From Sporomusa ovata DSM 2662 (GTDB taxonomy: Bacteria; Bacillota; Negativicutes; Sporomusales; Sporomusaceae): DNA of 64,000 nt. This document shows positions 57,017-64,000 of this stretch, one piece after another. The notes beneath the pieces were generated by a model that saw nothing but the letters and a program-made list of their open reading frames with translations, did not search any database and had not been told where the DNA came from. Every line of letters starts with the position of its first letter. Positions within the stretch are counted from its first letter, which is position 1. Location of the stretch: the NCBI RefSeq assembly GCF_000445445.1, contig NZ_ASXP01000002.1:372001-436000 (forward strand), written 5' to 3'. The translations under genes were made by a program, and so were the position numbers.

Positions 57017-59002
57017 TCATATCTTGAACTTACTGACAGTCTCTGTCAGTTCCTCTGCCATCTTCGCCAACTCTTGACTAGAAGATGCAATTTCTTCCAT
57101 AGTGGCAGACTGCTCTTCAGCGGCAGCAGATACTGTTTGTGTTTGCCCTGCTGCCTCCTTACTTACGGCATCAATAGCGCGTACTGCAGTTACTATTTGC
57201 TGGCTACCGCTCACCATCTGCGCTGTGACCTCTGATATTCCACGAATCTGGGTCGTTACTTCAGTGATTGAGCGTACTATTTCCTTGAAAGTCCGGCCTG
57301 CCTCACTCACCACTTCCGAACCAACATGAACCTCCTTGGTTCCTTCGGTCATCGCCACTACCGCACTGTCAGTATCTTGTTGAATTATAGAGATCAGTTT
57401 CGCAATCTGTTTTGCTGCGTCATTTGATTGTTCGGCCAATTTTCGGACTTCATCTGCTACGACAGCGAATCCTTTCCCCTGTTCGCCTGCCCGCGCTGCC
57501 TCAATGGCGGCATTTAGAGCCAACAGGTTAGTCTGCCCCGCGAGGCCAGAGATGGTATCCACAATTTGTCCAATTTCCTTAGATCGTTCTCCTAGATTAG
57601 TAACTACTTGAGACGAATTGATAACAACGTCTTCAATCTGCCTCATCTGATTCATAGCTTTTTCCACAGCCACACTGCCCATTTGAGCTGAATCCGTAGA
57701 TCCTTTTGAAGTATCAGCAGCCGTATTAACGTTGACCGCAATTTGCTGTATCCCTGCTGACATTTGATCTACGACCAAAGCTGTATTATCAACAGCCTTC
57801 AGTTGCTTTTCAGCACCATTCGCGACTTCGCTAATGGTAATAGCAACCTGGTTGGCAGCCTGGGCTGTCTGATCGGCGCTGGCTGTAAGTTCTTCACTCG
57901 CTGCGGACAAGTTTCCTGCTATACCACTGACGCGTGTCACTAACGCTTTTAGCTGATCCACCATAACGTTGAAGTGACCGGCCAAAACAGCGATCTCATC
58001 ACTGGAAGTAACTATCACTTTTTGAGAAAGATCGCCTGCAGCCACTTTGCCGACACCTTCCACCAAGTGGCTGATCGGAGTTGTAATACCCTTAGCCAAT
58101 AAAAAGGTCAAAAACATTCCAATACCTAAGGCACAAAGCGCAATCGCGCCAATACTCAGCATCATCTTATTTTTTTCAACGTTAAGTTCTGAAATAGTTT
58201 TACCTGCAAACATTACCCCGATGGCTTTGTCCTCAGGTCCCACCAACGGCAAATATGTCGTTATGTATTCCTTACCGATAATTTCAGCGCGACCAACATA
58301 TTTTTGCCCCTGCTTCAGTACCTTTTCGGCAATTACAGGATCCAGTTTAGTGCCTATTACCCGTTGACCATCCTGGATAATCGTTGTGGCAACCCGTTCA
58401 TCGCCCAGAAACACCGTGATATCAACACCAAACAGCTGCTTAACCTTATCGACGATCTCATCCCTACTAGCATTGTAACCAGGTGTTATTATGCCGATAA
58501 CCCGTCCCTCGGCATTATACACTGGTGCCCCCGCCCGAACCGAAAGCTTTATAACCGTGCCTGACTCAATGGCTGCAAATGTCGTACCTTTGAGCGCCTG
58601 CTGCACATTGACCTGATTCATCACACTATCACCTTTTTTCGGATCATGTGTCCGGGCGATCACCACGCCCTTTTCATCCGACACAGTAACCGAATCAAGT
58701 TTAGCCGCTTTAGCCAATGGTCCAATAATCTGTACTAGCGCAGCCGAATCCCGCGCCTCCACTGCTTTAACAACCTCGGGATGGCGGCTCAAAAGCGTCG
58801 CATAAATTGCTGCATCACTCTTATAACCTTCTAATATACTAGTTAGACCTTCTAACCCTTGGTTTGCTTGCAGTTCGAACTTTTTTTCCATATTCATCGT
58901 AAAGAAATACAGTGCAGGCACCGCAACTGCCAAAACAGCAACGGCGATGAATAAGGTAGTATAGATAACCAATTTTTGCTTTATACCTAACGAACGCTTC
59001 AT
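57017..59002 (-). CDS. Methyl-accepting chemotaxis protein with extracellular Cache domain
   Basis: 661 residues from ATG 59002 (CGGGAGGATGGAAA upstream). A first helix (about 11-33), then an extracellular double-Cache-like domain (about 35-285, with SDEKGVVIARTHDPKKG and RAGAPVYNAEGRVIGIIT), a second helix (about 288-308), a HAMP domain (about 309-362) and the MCP domain with hairpin EAARAGEQGKGFAVVADEVR. It should detect an organic acid, amino acid or similar ligand and signal to CheA. It is monocistronic. Confidence 0.93.
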   Translation of the reverse strand: MKRSLGIKQKLVIYTTLFIAVAVLAVAVPALYFFTMNMEKKFELQANQGLEGLTSILEGYKSDAAIYATLLSRHPEVVKAVEARDSAALVQIIGPLAKAAKLDSVTVSDEKGVVIARTHDPKKGDSVMNQVNVQQALKGTTFAAIESGTVIKLSVRAGAPVYNAEGRVIGIITPGYNASRDEIVDKVKQLFGVDITVFLGDERVATTIIQDGQRVIGTKLDPVIAEKVLKQGQKYVGRAEIIGKEYITTYLPLVGPEDKAIGVMFAGKTISELNVEKNKMMLSIGAIALCALGIGMFLTFLLAKGITTPISHLVEGVGKVAAGDLSQKVIVTSSDEIAVLAGHFNVMVDQLKALVTRVSGIAGNLSAASEELTASADQTAQAANQVAITISEVANGAEKQLKAVDNTALVVDQMSAGIQQIAVNVNTAADTSKGSTDSAQMGSVAVEKAMNQMRQIEDVVINSSQVVTNLGERSKEIGQIVDTISGLAGQTNLLALNAAIEAARAGEQGKGFAVVADEVRKLAEQSNDAAKQIAKLISIIQQDTDSAVVAMTEGTKEVHVGSEVVSEAGRTFKEIVRSITEVTTQIRGISEVTAQMVSGSQQIVTAVRAIDAVSKEAAGQTQTVSAAAEEQSATMEEIASSSQELAKMAEELTETVSKFKI

Positions 59003-59227
59003 TTTCCATCCTCCCGAGATACTAATTATTAATACGTCAGTCTACTATCGAAGTTTATATTATAACATATAATTTATGACTTATTTGTCACATATTGTAT
59101 TTTTTATATAGAAAAATAGCTGCTTACTCCGTATATCTTTATTGTAAATTCAAAACCAAATACCGGTAATCCTTTTTTATAATTTTTTCACTAAGAACTC
59201 AACGGAACGGATCGAAACTTACAAAAT

Positions 59228-59336
59228 ATAAAAGTACCCCGCAACCATGACCAATTGCCGAGTACTTTTATATGAGAGAGGAATATACAAATTTATATTC
59301 AATAGAAAGGCATTGCCTTCTAGGAATTTTTCTATA
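59228..59336 (-). ncRNA. Candidate short RNA from promoter D
   Basis: A leftward start near 59336 is expected from box D. The transcript of about 105 bases would fold with AAGGC-ATT-GCCTT near its 5' end and finish at a hairpin ATAAAAGTAC/GTACTTTTAT (59228-59237 and 59262-59271), followed by ATTTTG. No credible ORF; a longer open frame (59268-59453) lacks a start site. Expression not shown. Confidence 0.45.
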
Positions 59337-59342
59337 TTTAGA

Positions 59343-59376
59343 ATTATATCTACCTATTTTTAGAATTACTTTAGAA
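59343..59376 (-). promoter_or_regulatory. Response-regulator-type box and promoter D
   Basis: TTCTAAA-GTAA-TTCTAAA (59376 to 59359) on the minus strand, 10 bases, TATAAT (59348-59343). It is the best-formed of the four copies. It would drive the short RNA at 59228-59336. Confidence 0.68.
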
Positions 59377-59485
59377 AAGAATGGGAAAATAGGAAACCGT
59401 CCACCGCGAAGGTAGACGGCTACAGCACAACCGATAAGCGGGCCGCACTTCAAATTAGTTGTGAATTTCCTATAAGTAACCTATG

Positions 59486-59599
59486 TTAGCAGATTGAGCT
59501 ACAGTCATCATCGAAGCAGAAAAATAACAAGATTATTATAATGATAATTATAAACCAACTACCACCATGACCTCCACATCCACCAAAACCATGCCCCAT
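59486..59599 (-). CDS. YjcZ-like small sporulation protein, 37 aa
   Basis: ATG 59599 behind AAAGGAGGTTTATT, TAA 59486. It starts MGHGFGGCGGHGGSWF, then an Ile/Leu transmembrane helix (about 15-29) and an acidic, Cys-containing end. This layout, a Gly-rich head and one helix, is the YjcZ-type family of spore-associated membrane peptides. Confidence 0.75.
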   Translation of the reverse strand: MGHGFGGCGGHGGSWFIIIIIIILLFFCFDDDCSSIC

Positions 59600-59760
59600 A
59601 AATAAACCTCCTTTGCTCCTTGACTAAGGTATATTACAATTTATGCTTGATCGGCTGGCTTTGCGACTAAGTAAAATAAAAATCCTCCGTTTCTTAAAGG
59701 TTAAAACTATGAACTAACTATCATAGAAAAGTAACATGGGCCCTAATCGGGATGTCCACA

Positions 59761-59792
59761 TTGACATTCCCGCTTGTTTATTGTAATATAAT
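59761..59792 (+). promoter_or_regulatory. Promoter of the second Mn2+ riboswitch
   Basis: TTGACA (59761-59766), 17 bases, TAATAT (59784-59789). It overlaps the right arm of CGGGATGTC/GACATTCCCG (about 59748-59771), possibly an operator or an upstream terminator. Confidence 0.65.
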
Positions 59793-59804
59793 AGCAAATA
59801 TTAT

Positions 59805-59904
59805 ACTCCTAAAGGGGAGTAGCTCATAGAACAGAGTCAACATACTGATGAGTAATCATCTGGCTCTGTTGTTGACAAATCGTCAATTAGCGAGACCTTT
59901 AGTA
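59805..59904 (+). promoter_or_regulatory. yybP-ykoY (Mn2+) riboswitch 2
   Basis: AAAGGGGAGTAGCTCAT and GCGAGACCTTTAG are the conserved ends of the aptamer; CAGAGTCAAC and GGCTCTGTTGTTGACA form the inner stems. Bound Mn2+ should prevent the terminator at 59892-59940. The downstream gene is a TMEM165/UPF0016 manganese exporter, the usual partner of this riboswitch class. Confidence 0.9.
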
Positions 59905-59940
59905 TGGCTATTATTGTCATACTAGAGGTCTCGTTTTTTA
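59892..59940 (+). terminator. Riboswitch-controlled terminator
   Basis: GAGACCTTTAGTATG pairs with CATACTAGAGGTCTC, followed by GTTTTTTATA. The left arm is part of the aptamer. Confidence 0.88.
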
Positions 59941-59967
59941 TATATACTACAATTTAGGAGGATGATC

Positions 59968-60639
59968 ATGACTGCATTTTTAACTGCTCTCGTGTTTGTA
60001 GTTCTTGCAGAGATGGGCGATAAAACACAACTGTTGGCTATGGCCCTTGCTACCCGCTACAAGTGGCAAACAGTAATGTGGGGCGTATTCGTTGCCACTA
60101 TTTTCAACCATTTATTTGCCGTAGTCGTAGGCAGCTACCTTACTCACTTTATTCCCATGAATACCATTCAAATTGCGGCAGCTGTATCTTTTATTATCTT
60201 CGGCCTTTGGACAATCAGGGGGGATGAACTTGATGGCGAAGATAAGGCTTCGAAACGCAGCCCGTTTTGGACAGTAGCTATTGCATTTTTTATTGCTGAA
60301 ATGGGTGATAAAACTCAGTTAGCAACCGTTGCGTTAGCAGCTCAATTTAACACAATTATTCCAGTGTGGCTGGGAACGACCGCCGGCATGCTGGTTGCTG
60401 ACGGCATCGGTATAATAATCGGTATCGTTCTTGGAAAGAAAATTCCCGAACGAGCAGTTAAATGGTTCGCCGCTATTATCTTTATTTTGTTTGGCCTCTT
60501 TGGCCTATATGAGTACTTACCCAGTCACTATTTGACTCCCGCCACAATTACTGGCGGCTTAATTGCCGTTGCACTTTCGATGTATCTTGTAGCAAGAATG
60601 AGTGGAACAGGCGATAAACTTCCGCAAAAGCAAGAATAG
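59968..60639 (+). CDS. TMEM165/UPF0016 family manganese exporter
   Basis: 223 residues from ATG 59968; the earlier ATG at 59962 touches AGGAGG, so the second is preferred. Six helices with two copies of the family motif E-x-GDK-[TS]: AEMGDKTQLLAMALATRY (14-31) and AEMGDKTQLATVALAAQF (about 111-128). These acidic motifs hold the metal at the centre of the membrane. Homologues such as MneA/MneP export Mn2+. Control by the Mn2+ riboswitch upstream supports this. The 3' end is followed by a GGCCGC/GCGGCC hairpin and TTTTTTT (about 60666-60690). Confidence 0.93.
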   Translation: MTAFLTALVFVVLAEMGDKTQLLAMALATRYKWQTVMWGVFVATIFNHLFAVVVGSYLTHFIPMNTIQIAAAVSFIIFGLWTIRGDELDGEDKASKRSPFWTVAIAFFIAEMGDKTQLATVALAAQFNTIIPVWLGTTAGMLVADGIGIIIGIVLGKKIPERAVKWFAAIIFILFGLFGLYEYLPSHYLTPATITGGLIAVALSMYLVARMSGTGDKLPQKQE

Positions 60640-60665
60640 TAATATCAAGAATAGCACTAACTCGG

Positions 60666-60691
60666 GGCCGCTAATTGCGGCCTCTTTTTTT
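60666..60691 (+). terminator. Terminator after the manganese exporter gene
   Basis: GGGGCCGC-TAATT-GCGGCCTC followed by TTTTTTT. Confidence 0.8.
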
Positions 60692-60896
60692 ATTGCAGCG
60701 AATAGTAATCCTTTATTATGTCCCCATTGCACAGGATTAATGTATTGGACAAAAATTTTATGTTTGTTTTGATTGGACATGCGGAATATAAGTTTATAAG
60801 TATCGGAAATAAATATGTCTTTTTTTGAGGGTGTTTTAATCCCTTAAATGAATAAAATATTGGCAGCCTTCAGGTCTAAAAGCCAATGACTGTAGA

Positions 60897-61202
60897 CGTA
60901 TATGCATCCAAACTTGATGATAACATAAGAGGGTATAAAACCCAGTTTATAAAGTTTCTGGTGTAGTAGCTATAGGGCAGACAACATACGATGTTTATGT
61001 AGACTATCAAAGCTTTAGTGGCTTGACATCGAATTTTGCAAAAGCTGCAGCTGCTGATATTGGGACAACTGTCATTTTTGGGTTAGCAGGAGCTTTTGTG
61101 GGCCTGACTGGATGGTCTGCAATATGTTTTGCGGTTGCAAGTGGTGGATTAGTGTATCTTGTAAATAAAGGAATTAGTTCCTGGAAAGAAACGCTTCAAT
61201 AA
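60897..61202 (+). pseudogene. Decayed C-terminal part of a toxin-like or surface gene
   Basis: One frame reads YASKLDDNIRGYKTQFIK, then a frameshift near 60955, and continues GQTTYDVYVDYQSFSG, SNFAKAAAADIGTTVIFGL and GWSAICFAVASGGLVYLV before TAA 61200. The hydrophobic C-terminal segment and preceding KLDDN-RGYKTQF remind me of polymorphic (LXG-type) toxin C-termini, but I am not sure. There is no start codon. A strong terminator follows. Confidence 0.5.
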
Positions 61203-61215
61203 ATTAAACACAATA

Positions 61216-61257
61216 AAACTAACCCCTCATATTTAAAAATATGAGGGGTTAGTTTTT
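61216..61257. terminator. Bidirectional terminator
   Basis: AAAACTAACCCCTCATAT and its complement around a short AT-rich loop, with T-runs on both strands. Confidence 0.88.
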
Positions 61258-61310
61258 GAAGATAATATCGTTTAATCTACTGAAAATTGTCAGTGAATGT
61301 TCGCTTCATC

Positions 61311-61742
61311 TTACTTATAATAATGCTCCCATATAAACGGTCCTAGTAACCAAGTTAACATTATCACACAGCCAACCAATATGAGCAATTTAATAAGAGC
61401 TATTTTTCTTTCTACAGGATCAAATTCAGTCCGCATAATTTGTTGGATCGCAAAAATAACGTATGATAATATAAATAATAGCACTATTGGCATGTCTATT
61501 TTTTTAAAAAATAATTCATAGCTTGCCAATAGACCAGTTCCATCATTAAAACTTTCTGCTATTACAAGAAAAAACAAAAGCATGCCTAATAACCAAGCCC
61601 ATTTAAATATAAATGGAACAGGTTTTGCTCTCTTATGAAATTTAATAGCTACTTTTACGAACAAAGCTATGCCAAAAAATCCATAAATAAACCAAAACTG
61701 CCAAAACTGCCAGGGAGGGAGCGATCTTACTAAAGTCTTCAT
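61311..61742 (-). CDS. Four-helix membrane protein, unknown
   Basis: 143 residues from ATG 61742 (GGTGGC upstream; GTG 61754 is an alternative). Helices at about 17-36, 50-68, 80-99 and 118-137. Convergent with the decayed toxin-like gene, with a terminator between. It could be an immunity-type partner of that gene, but no sequence feature shows this. Confidence 0.6.
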   Translation of the reverse strand: MKTLVRSLPPWQFWQFWFIYGFFGIALFVKVAIKFHKRAKPVPFIFKWAWLLGMLLFFLVIAESFNDGTGLLASYELFFKKIDMPIVLLFILSYVIFAIQQIMRTEFDPVERKIALIKLLILVGCVIMLTWLLGPFIWEHYYK

Positions 61743-61968
61743 TACGTTTGCCACCGTATATCAATTTAAATCGCATACAAGCATTTAGTATCTTCTAACA
61801 AATAAATATTCTAGTTGTAACTCTGAACTCCTTTTTATAAAATGGTAATTTTTCTAAAATTTATCAAAAACATCATTAATTAGCAAATACTGTTTAAGAC
61901 GAAAAAATAAATTTAATAGTTAATATATTAGACTGCGGTAAGTTGGAATCTTTGGGAGATGATAATTT

Positions 61969-62483
61969 GTGAATAAAACCTATTATGGCTTTTTTATTAG
62001 TGCCAATCAGTTGCTGACTCCAGAAGGATATCTTATAACTTATAATGTTCCAATTGCCCGTATAGGTACACATACTTATTGCGGAAGTAAAATTGGTATA
62101 AATATTGATAGGTAAAAGTTACTAGAACAGCCGAAGAATTATTCAATCCTTTAACAATAGCATCATTTGAGGGAAAACCAGTCACCAACGATCATCCGCA
62201 GGAAAAAGTAAATATAGATAACGCCTCTACATATTTTTGCGGAACGACGAATAATGTGAGACGAGGTAAAAGTAATGAATCAGACATATTACTAGCCGAT
62301 TTTTTTATATATGATCCCATTCTTATATCACTAATTAGGAATGGAAAACGTGCAGTTTCATGTGGTTATGACTGCCTATATGTACTTGCCGGTAAAAAAT
62401 ATGAGCAAAGACAAATACGTGGTAATCATATAGCTATCGTTAAAAGGGCCAGAGCGGGCAAACGTATTGCTATAAAAGAATAA
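61969..62483 (+). pseudogene. Phage DUF2213 (prohead protease-like) gene with a frameshift
   Basis: GTG 61969 (GGGAGATGATAATTT upstream) starts NKTYYGFFISANQLLTPEGY. The frame ends at 62113 after NIDR; one base change restores VTRTAEELFNPLTIASFEGK, PVTNDHP and, from 62256, ILLADFFIYDPILISLIRNGK, SCGYDCLYV and the final KRARAGKR. The order of segments is that of DUF2213, a protease family from phage head gene clusters. It stands alone, so it is a relic of an older prophage. Confidence 0.75.
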
Positions 62484-62547
62484 AACAGAAGTAAAGGCTA
62501 GATCGTTGATTTTTTCTGTTTTCGTACATTTTAAGGGTTTAGGGGAA

Positions 62548-62741
62548 AGTGCATTGAGGCTTGCTTGAAGGATATCATCCTATATGTGGGTGGTACTGTT
62601 GCCGCTCCGCTTGAACTTGATAAGAATTGGCCTGAAATTGAACGCCGATTCCGGGAAATGGGTTTCAACCGAGCTTTCCGGGTTTCTACAACTGCAGCAG
62701 AAGTGGTTAAAGCTTTGAAGGAAGATCTGGGTATCGCCTAA
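62548..62741 (+). pseudogene. C-terminal fragment resembling glutamate mutase small subunit
   Basis: A frame ends in DIILYVGGTVAAPLELDKN, WPEIERRFREMGFNRAF and AAEVVKALKEDLGIA before TAA 62739. This matches the end of the B12-binding small subunit of glutamate mutase (LYVGG, RFKDMGYDRVY, DLKKDL). There is no start codon, and the B12-binding His motif of the N-terminal half is absent. It is a remnant and ends at the second dispersed repeat, which acts as terminator. Confidence 0.7.
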
Positions 62742-62755
62742 TTGATTAACAAAAC

Positions 62756-62820
62756 CTTCCAGGCAAATGCCTGGAAGGTTTTATTTTACTGGAACAAGCA
62801 ACGAGATTCAAACTTGCGAC
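62756..62820. repeat. Dispersed repeat, copy 2 (terminator-like)
   Basis: CTTCCAGGCAAATGCCTGG then AAGGTTTTATTTTACT, matching 56941-57001. Downstream is AGATTCAAACTTGCGAC, the partner of AGATTCGAACTTAGAAC in copy 1. The hairpin with T-run can terminate rightward transcription. Confidence 0.6.
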
Positions 62821-62865
62821 CCACACACAACTTGGAAATCGGTAAATATCTTGACACACGCCGGC

Positions 62866-63573
62866 CTATTCCTCTTTCAATTTACGGAGAAGATTTAAAA
62901 CTTCAATGTATAGCCAAATAAGCGTAACAAGGAGTCCAAAGGCACAAAACCATTCATATTCTGCCGGCAATCCCTGTCGTACACTTTGGCTGATATTCTC
63001 GTAATCAATAAACAAATTCAAGGTAGCTACACCGATTACAACAAGGCTAAATAGTATCCCGACAGTTCCACCTTGGTGTATTTGGGGGATGCGGATGCCG
63101 AAGAAACTTAAAACAAATTCAAGCAAATACGTTATAGCGATACCGAGTGTAGCCATATAGACGGCCCTCATAAAGCCTTCGTTAACTTTCACATACCCTT
63201 TGGCGTAAATAAGCGCTGAACTAATTGCAATACCAAATGTTATCATCACGGCGTTGATAACAATACCGTGATACATTTTGGCAAACATTGCTGATACAGC
63301 CGCTAAAAACATGCCTTCTAATATTGCGTAAAGCGGCGATAAAAATCCAGCCCATGCTGGCCGAAAGGTTATGGCGAGAGCCGCAATGAATCCCATAATT
63401 GAGGTAACTGTCGCCGTAACTGGAGTTGCATAACCCATTACCCAAGTAATTAACGCCGACGCTGTAACAATTCCAACTAACGCGAGGCTTTTTGTCGCTA
63501 CCCCCGCATAAGTAGCAGTTTCACCACTATATGTATGAAGGGTTCTTACTTTTGATATTACAGGATTTGCCAT
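62866..63573 (-). CDS. Bax1-I (YccA-like) family membrane protein
   Basis: 235 residues with seven helices. It shows the family features: an N-terminal ATYAGVATKSLALVG, GFIAALAITFRPAWAGFLSPLYAILEG, and near the end NLFIDYENISQSVRQGLPAEYEWFCAFGLLVTLIWLYIEVL, where paired acidic residues gate a calcium leak in Bax-inhibitor relatives. It is probably an inner-membrane ion-leak or stress protein. AAAGGAGATGG precedes the start. Confidence 0.9.
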   Translation of the reverse strand: MANPVISKVRTLHTYSGETATYAGVATKSLALVGIVTASALITWVMGYATPVTATVTSIMGFIAALAITFRPAWAGFLSPLYAILEGMFLAAVSAMFAKMYHGIVINAVMITFGIAISSALIYAKGYVKVNEGFMRAVYMATLGIAITYLLEFVLSFFGIRIPQIHQGGTVGILFSLVVIGVATLNLFIDYENISQSVRQGLPAEYEWFCAFGLLVTLIWLYIEVLNLLRKLKEE

Positions 63574-63720
63574 AGTAAAACCATCTCCTTTGATTTTAAC
63601 TAGACAATATTATACCATATTAGTGGGGTTTTTCCAGCTTAATCTTTTTAGATGGTATAAAGAGAACCCAAAGCTAATTTGTCTGCATATCATGTAGTAT
63701 CTAAACAAAGGAGTTATATT

Positions 63721-63909
63721 ATGGACCGCAAAAAATGGAAGGCTGTAGAATATCCCGAAATAACCGAATGGAAGGAACAACAATACCATCGTCAGTGTTG
63801 CATCCCGTTTAATTGTCGTCCGTATCATTGCCGGCCTTATTACTGCCGGCCCTACCGACTATGCCGGCCATTCGATTGCTGTAATCCACATATAATACTA
63901 TGGCCTTAG
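63721..63909 (+). CDS. Small Cys/Arg/Pro/Tyr-repeat protein, coat-like
   Basis: 62 residues from ATG 63721 (AAAGGAGTTATATT upstream). The N-terminal half is polar. The C-terminal half has repeats of C-R-P-[YF] (CRPYHCRPYYCRPYRLCRPF), seven cysteines in total. This composition is typical of spore coat or crust proteins that cross-link through Cys and Tyr. It diverges from the Bax1-I gene. Confidence 0.65.
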   Translation: MDRKKWKAVEYPEITEWKEQQYHRQCCIPFNCRPYHCRPYYCRPYRLCRPFDCCNPHIILWP

Positions 63910-64000
63910 AACAAAATAATATCAACAAAAAAGTCACCCGCCAGGATGAACCCGGCGGGCCGGCTAACTACATTAAACTCTCTGCATCATTATCAAGCAA

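Noticed and set aside
59268..59453. 61-aa minus-strand ORF across promoter D
   Set aside because: It contains the box and -10 element, has no ribosome site and no protein-like composition.
1..64000. CRISPR arrays, rRNA genes, IS elements with transposase
   Set aside because: No regularly spaced direct repeats, no rRNA sequence and no transposase-like ORF were seen.

Overview
This window looks like the chromosome of an anaerobic, endospore-forming, diderm Firmicute of the Negativicutes (Sporomusa/Pelosinus type). The evidence is a spore-coat cotJ operon and many tiny sporulation-type proteins, a secreted beta-barrel protein of outer-membrane type, and anaerobic oxidoreductases (pyruvate:ferredoxin and indolepyruvate:ferredoxin oxidoreductases, an NrdD-like small protein). 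The assignment is inferred from gene content only.

Positions 1-20544 are the right-hand part of a prophage; its left end lies outside the window. A long leftward early operon (391 to 10846) encodes replication and DNA-processing functions: SSB, MazG-like protein, G39P-type helicase loader, DnaD-like initiator, cytosine methyltransferase and many small Cys-rich or membrane proteins. Many start codons are preceded by an unusual GGGGCGGGGT Shine-Dalgarno. Around 12.4-13.6 kb is a lysogeny switch: Cro-like protein, S24 repressor and repeated 19-bp operators. To its right is a cargo region with two DEDDh exonuclease fusions, a PBECR-type nuclease, an EVE-like/transmembrane protein, RhuM, a candidate structured RNA and decayed genes. 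A large serine recombinase ends 23 bp from the attachment site. That site lies inside cotJC, whose 5' part (20545-20715) follows with cotJB and cotJA. The prophage therefore splits a spore-coat gene, the arrangement seen in elements that excise during sporulation.

From 20.7 to 34.9 kb is host sequence: cotJAB, a PspC-domain protein, an FtsW/SpoVE-type protein, a YVTN-like propeller, a DUF2935 ferritin-like protein, trmB, an AcoR-like AAA+ regulator lacking GAFTGA, an H-NOX chemoreceptor with all O2-binding residues, a siroheme Fe-S protein, and a run of tiny spore-type proteins around an outer-membrane barrel. A group II intron with its maturase (35533 to about 37886) sits between a promoter and a DUF5648-type secreted protein.

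From 38 to 64 kb are a six-TM protein, tRNA-Thr(CGT), a tandem HD/HD-GYP protein, iorAB, a Mn2+ (yybP-ykoY) riboswitch ahead of a membrane protein and a P2A ATPase, nifJ, ilvA behind a truncated ridA, a YheO-type regulator, a frameshifted sstT, DUF441, a methyl-accepting protein, a second Mn2+ riboswitch ahead of a TMEM165/UPF0016 exporter, several decayed genes (including phage DUF2213 and a glutamate-mutase-like fragment) and a Bax1-I family protein.

Four leftward promoters (near 37.9, 38.06, 47.7 and 59.36 kb) share one geometry, TTCTAAA-N4-TTCTAAA-N10-TANNNT. This suggests a small regulon of an OmpR/PhoB-type regulator that includes two short terminator-ended RNAs and two exported proteins.
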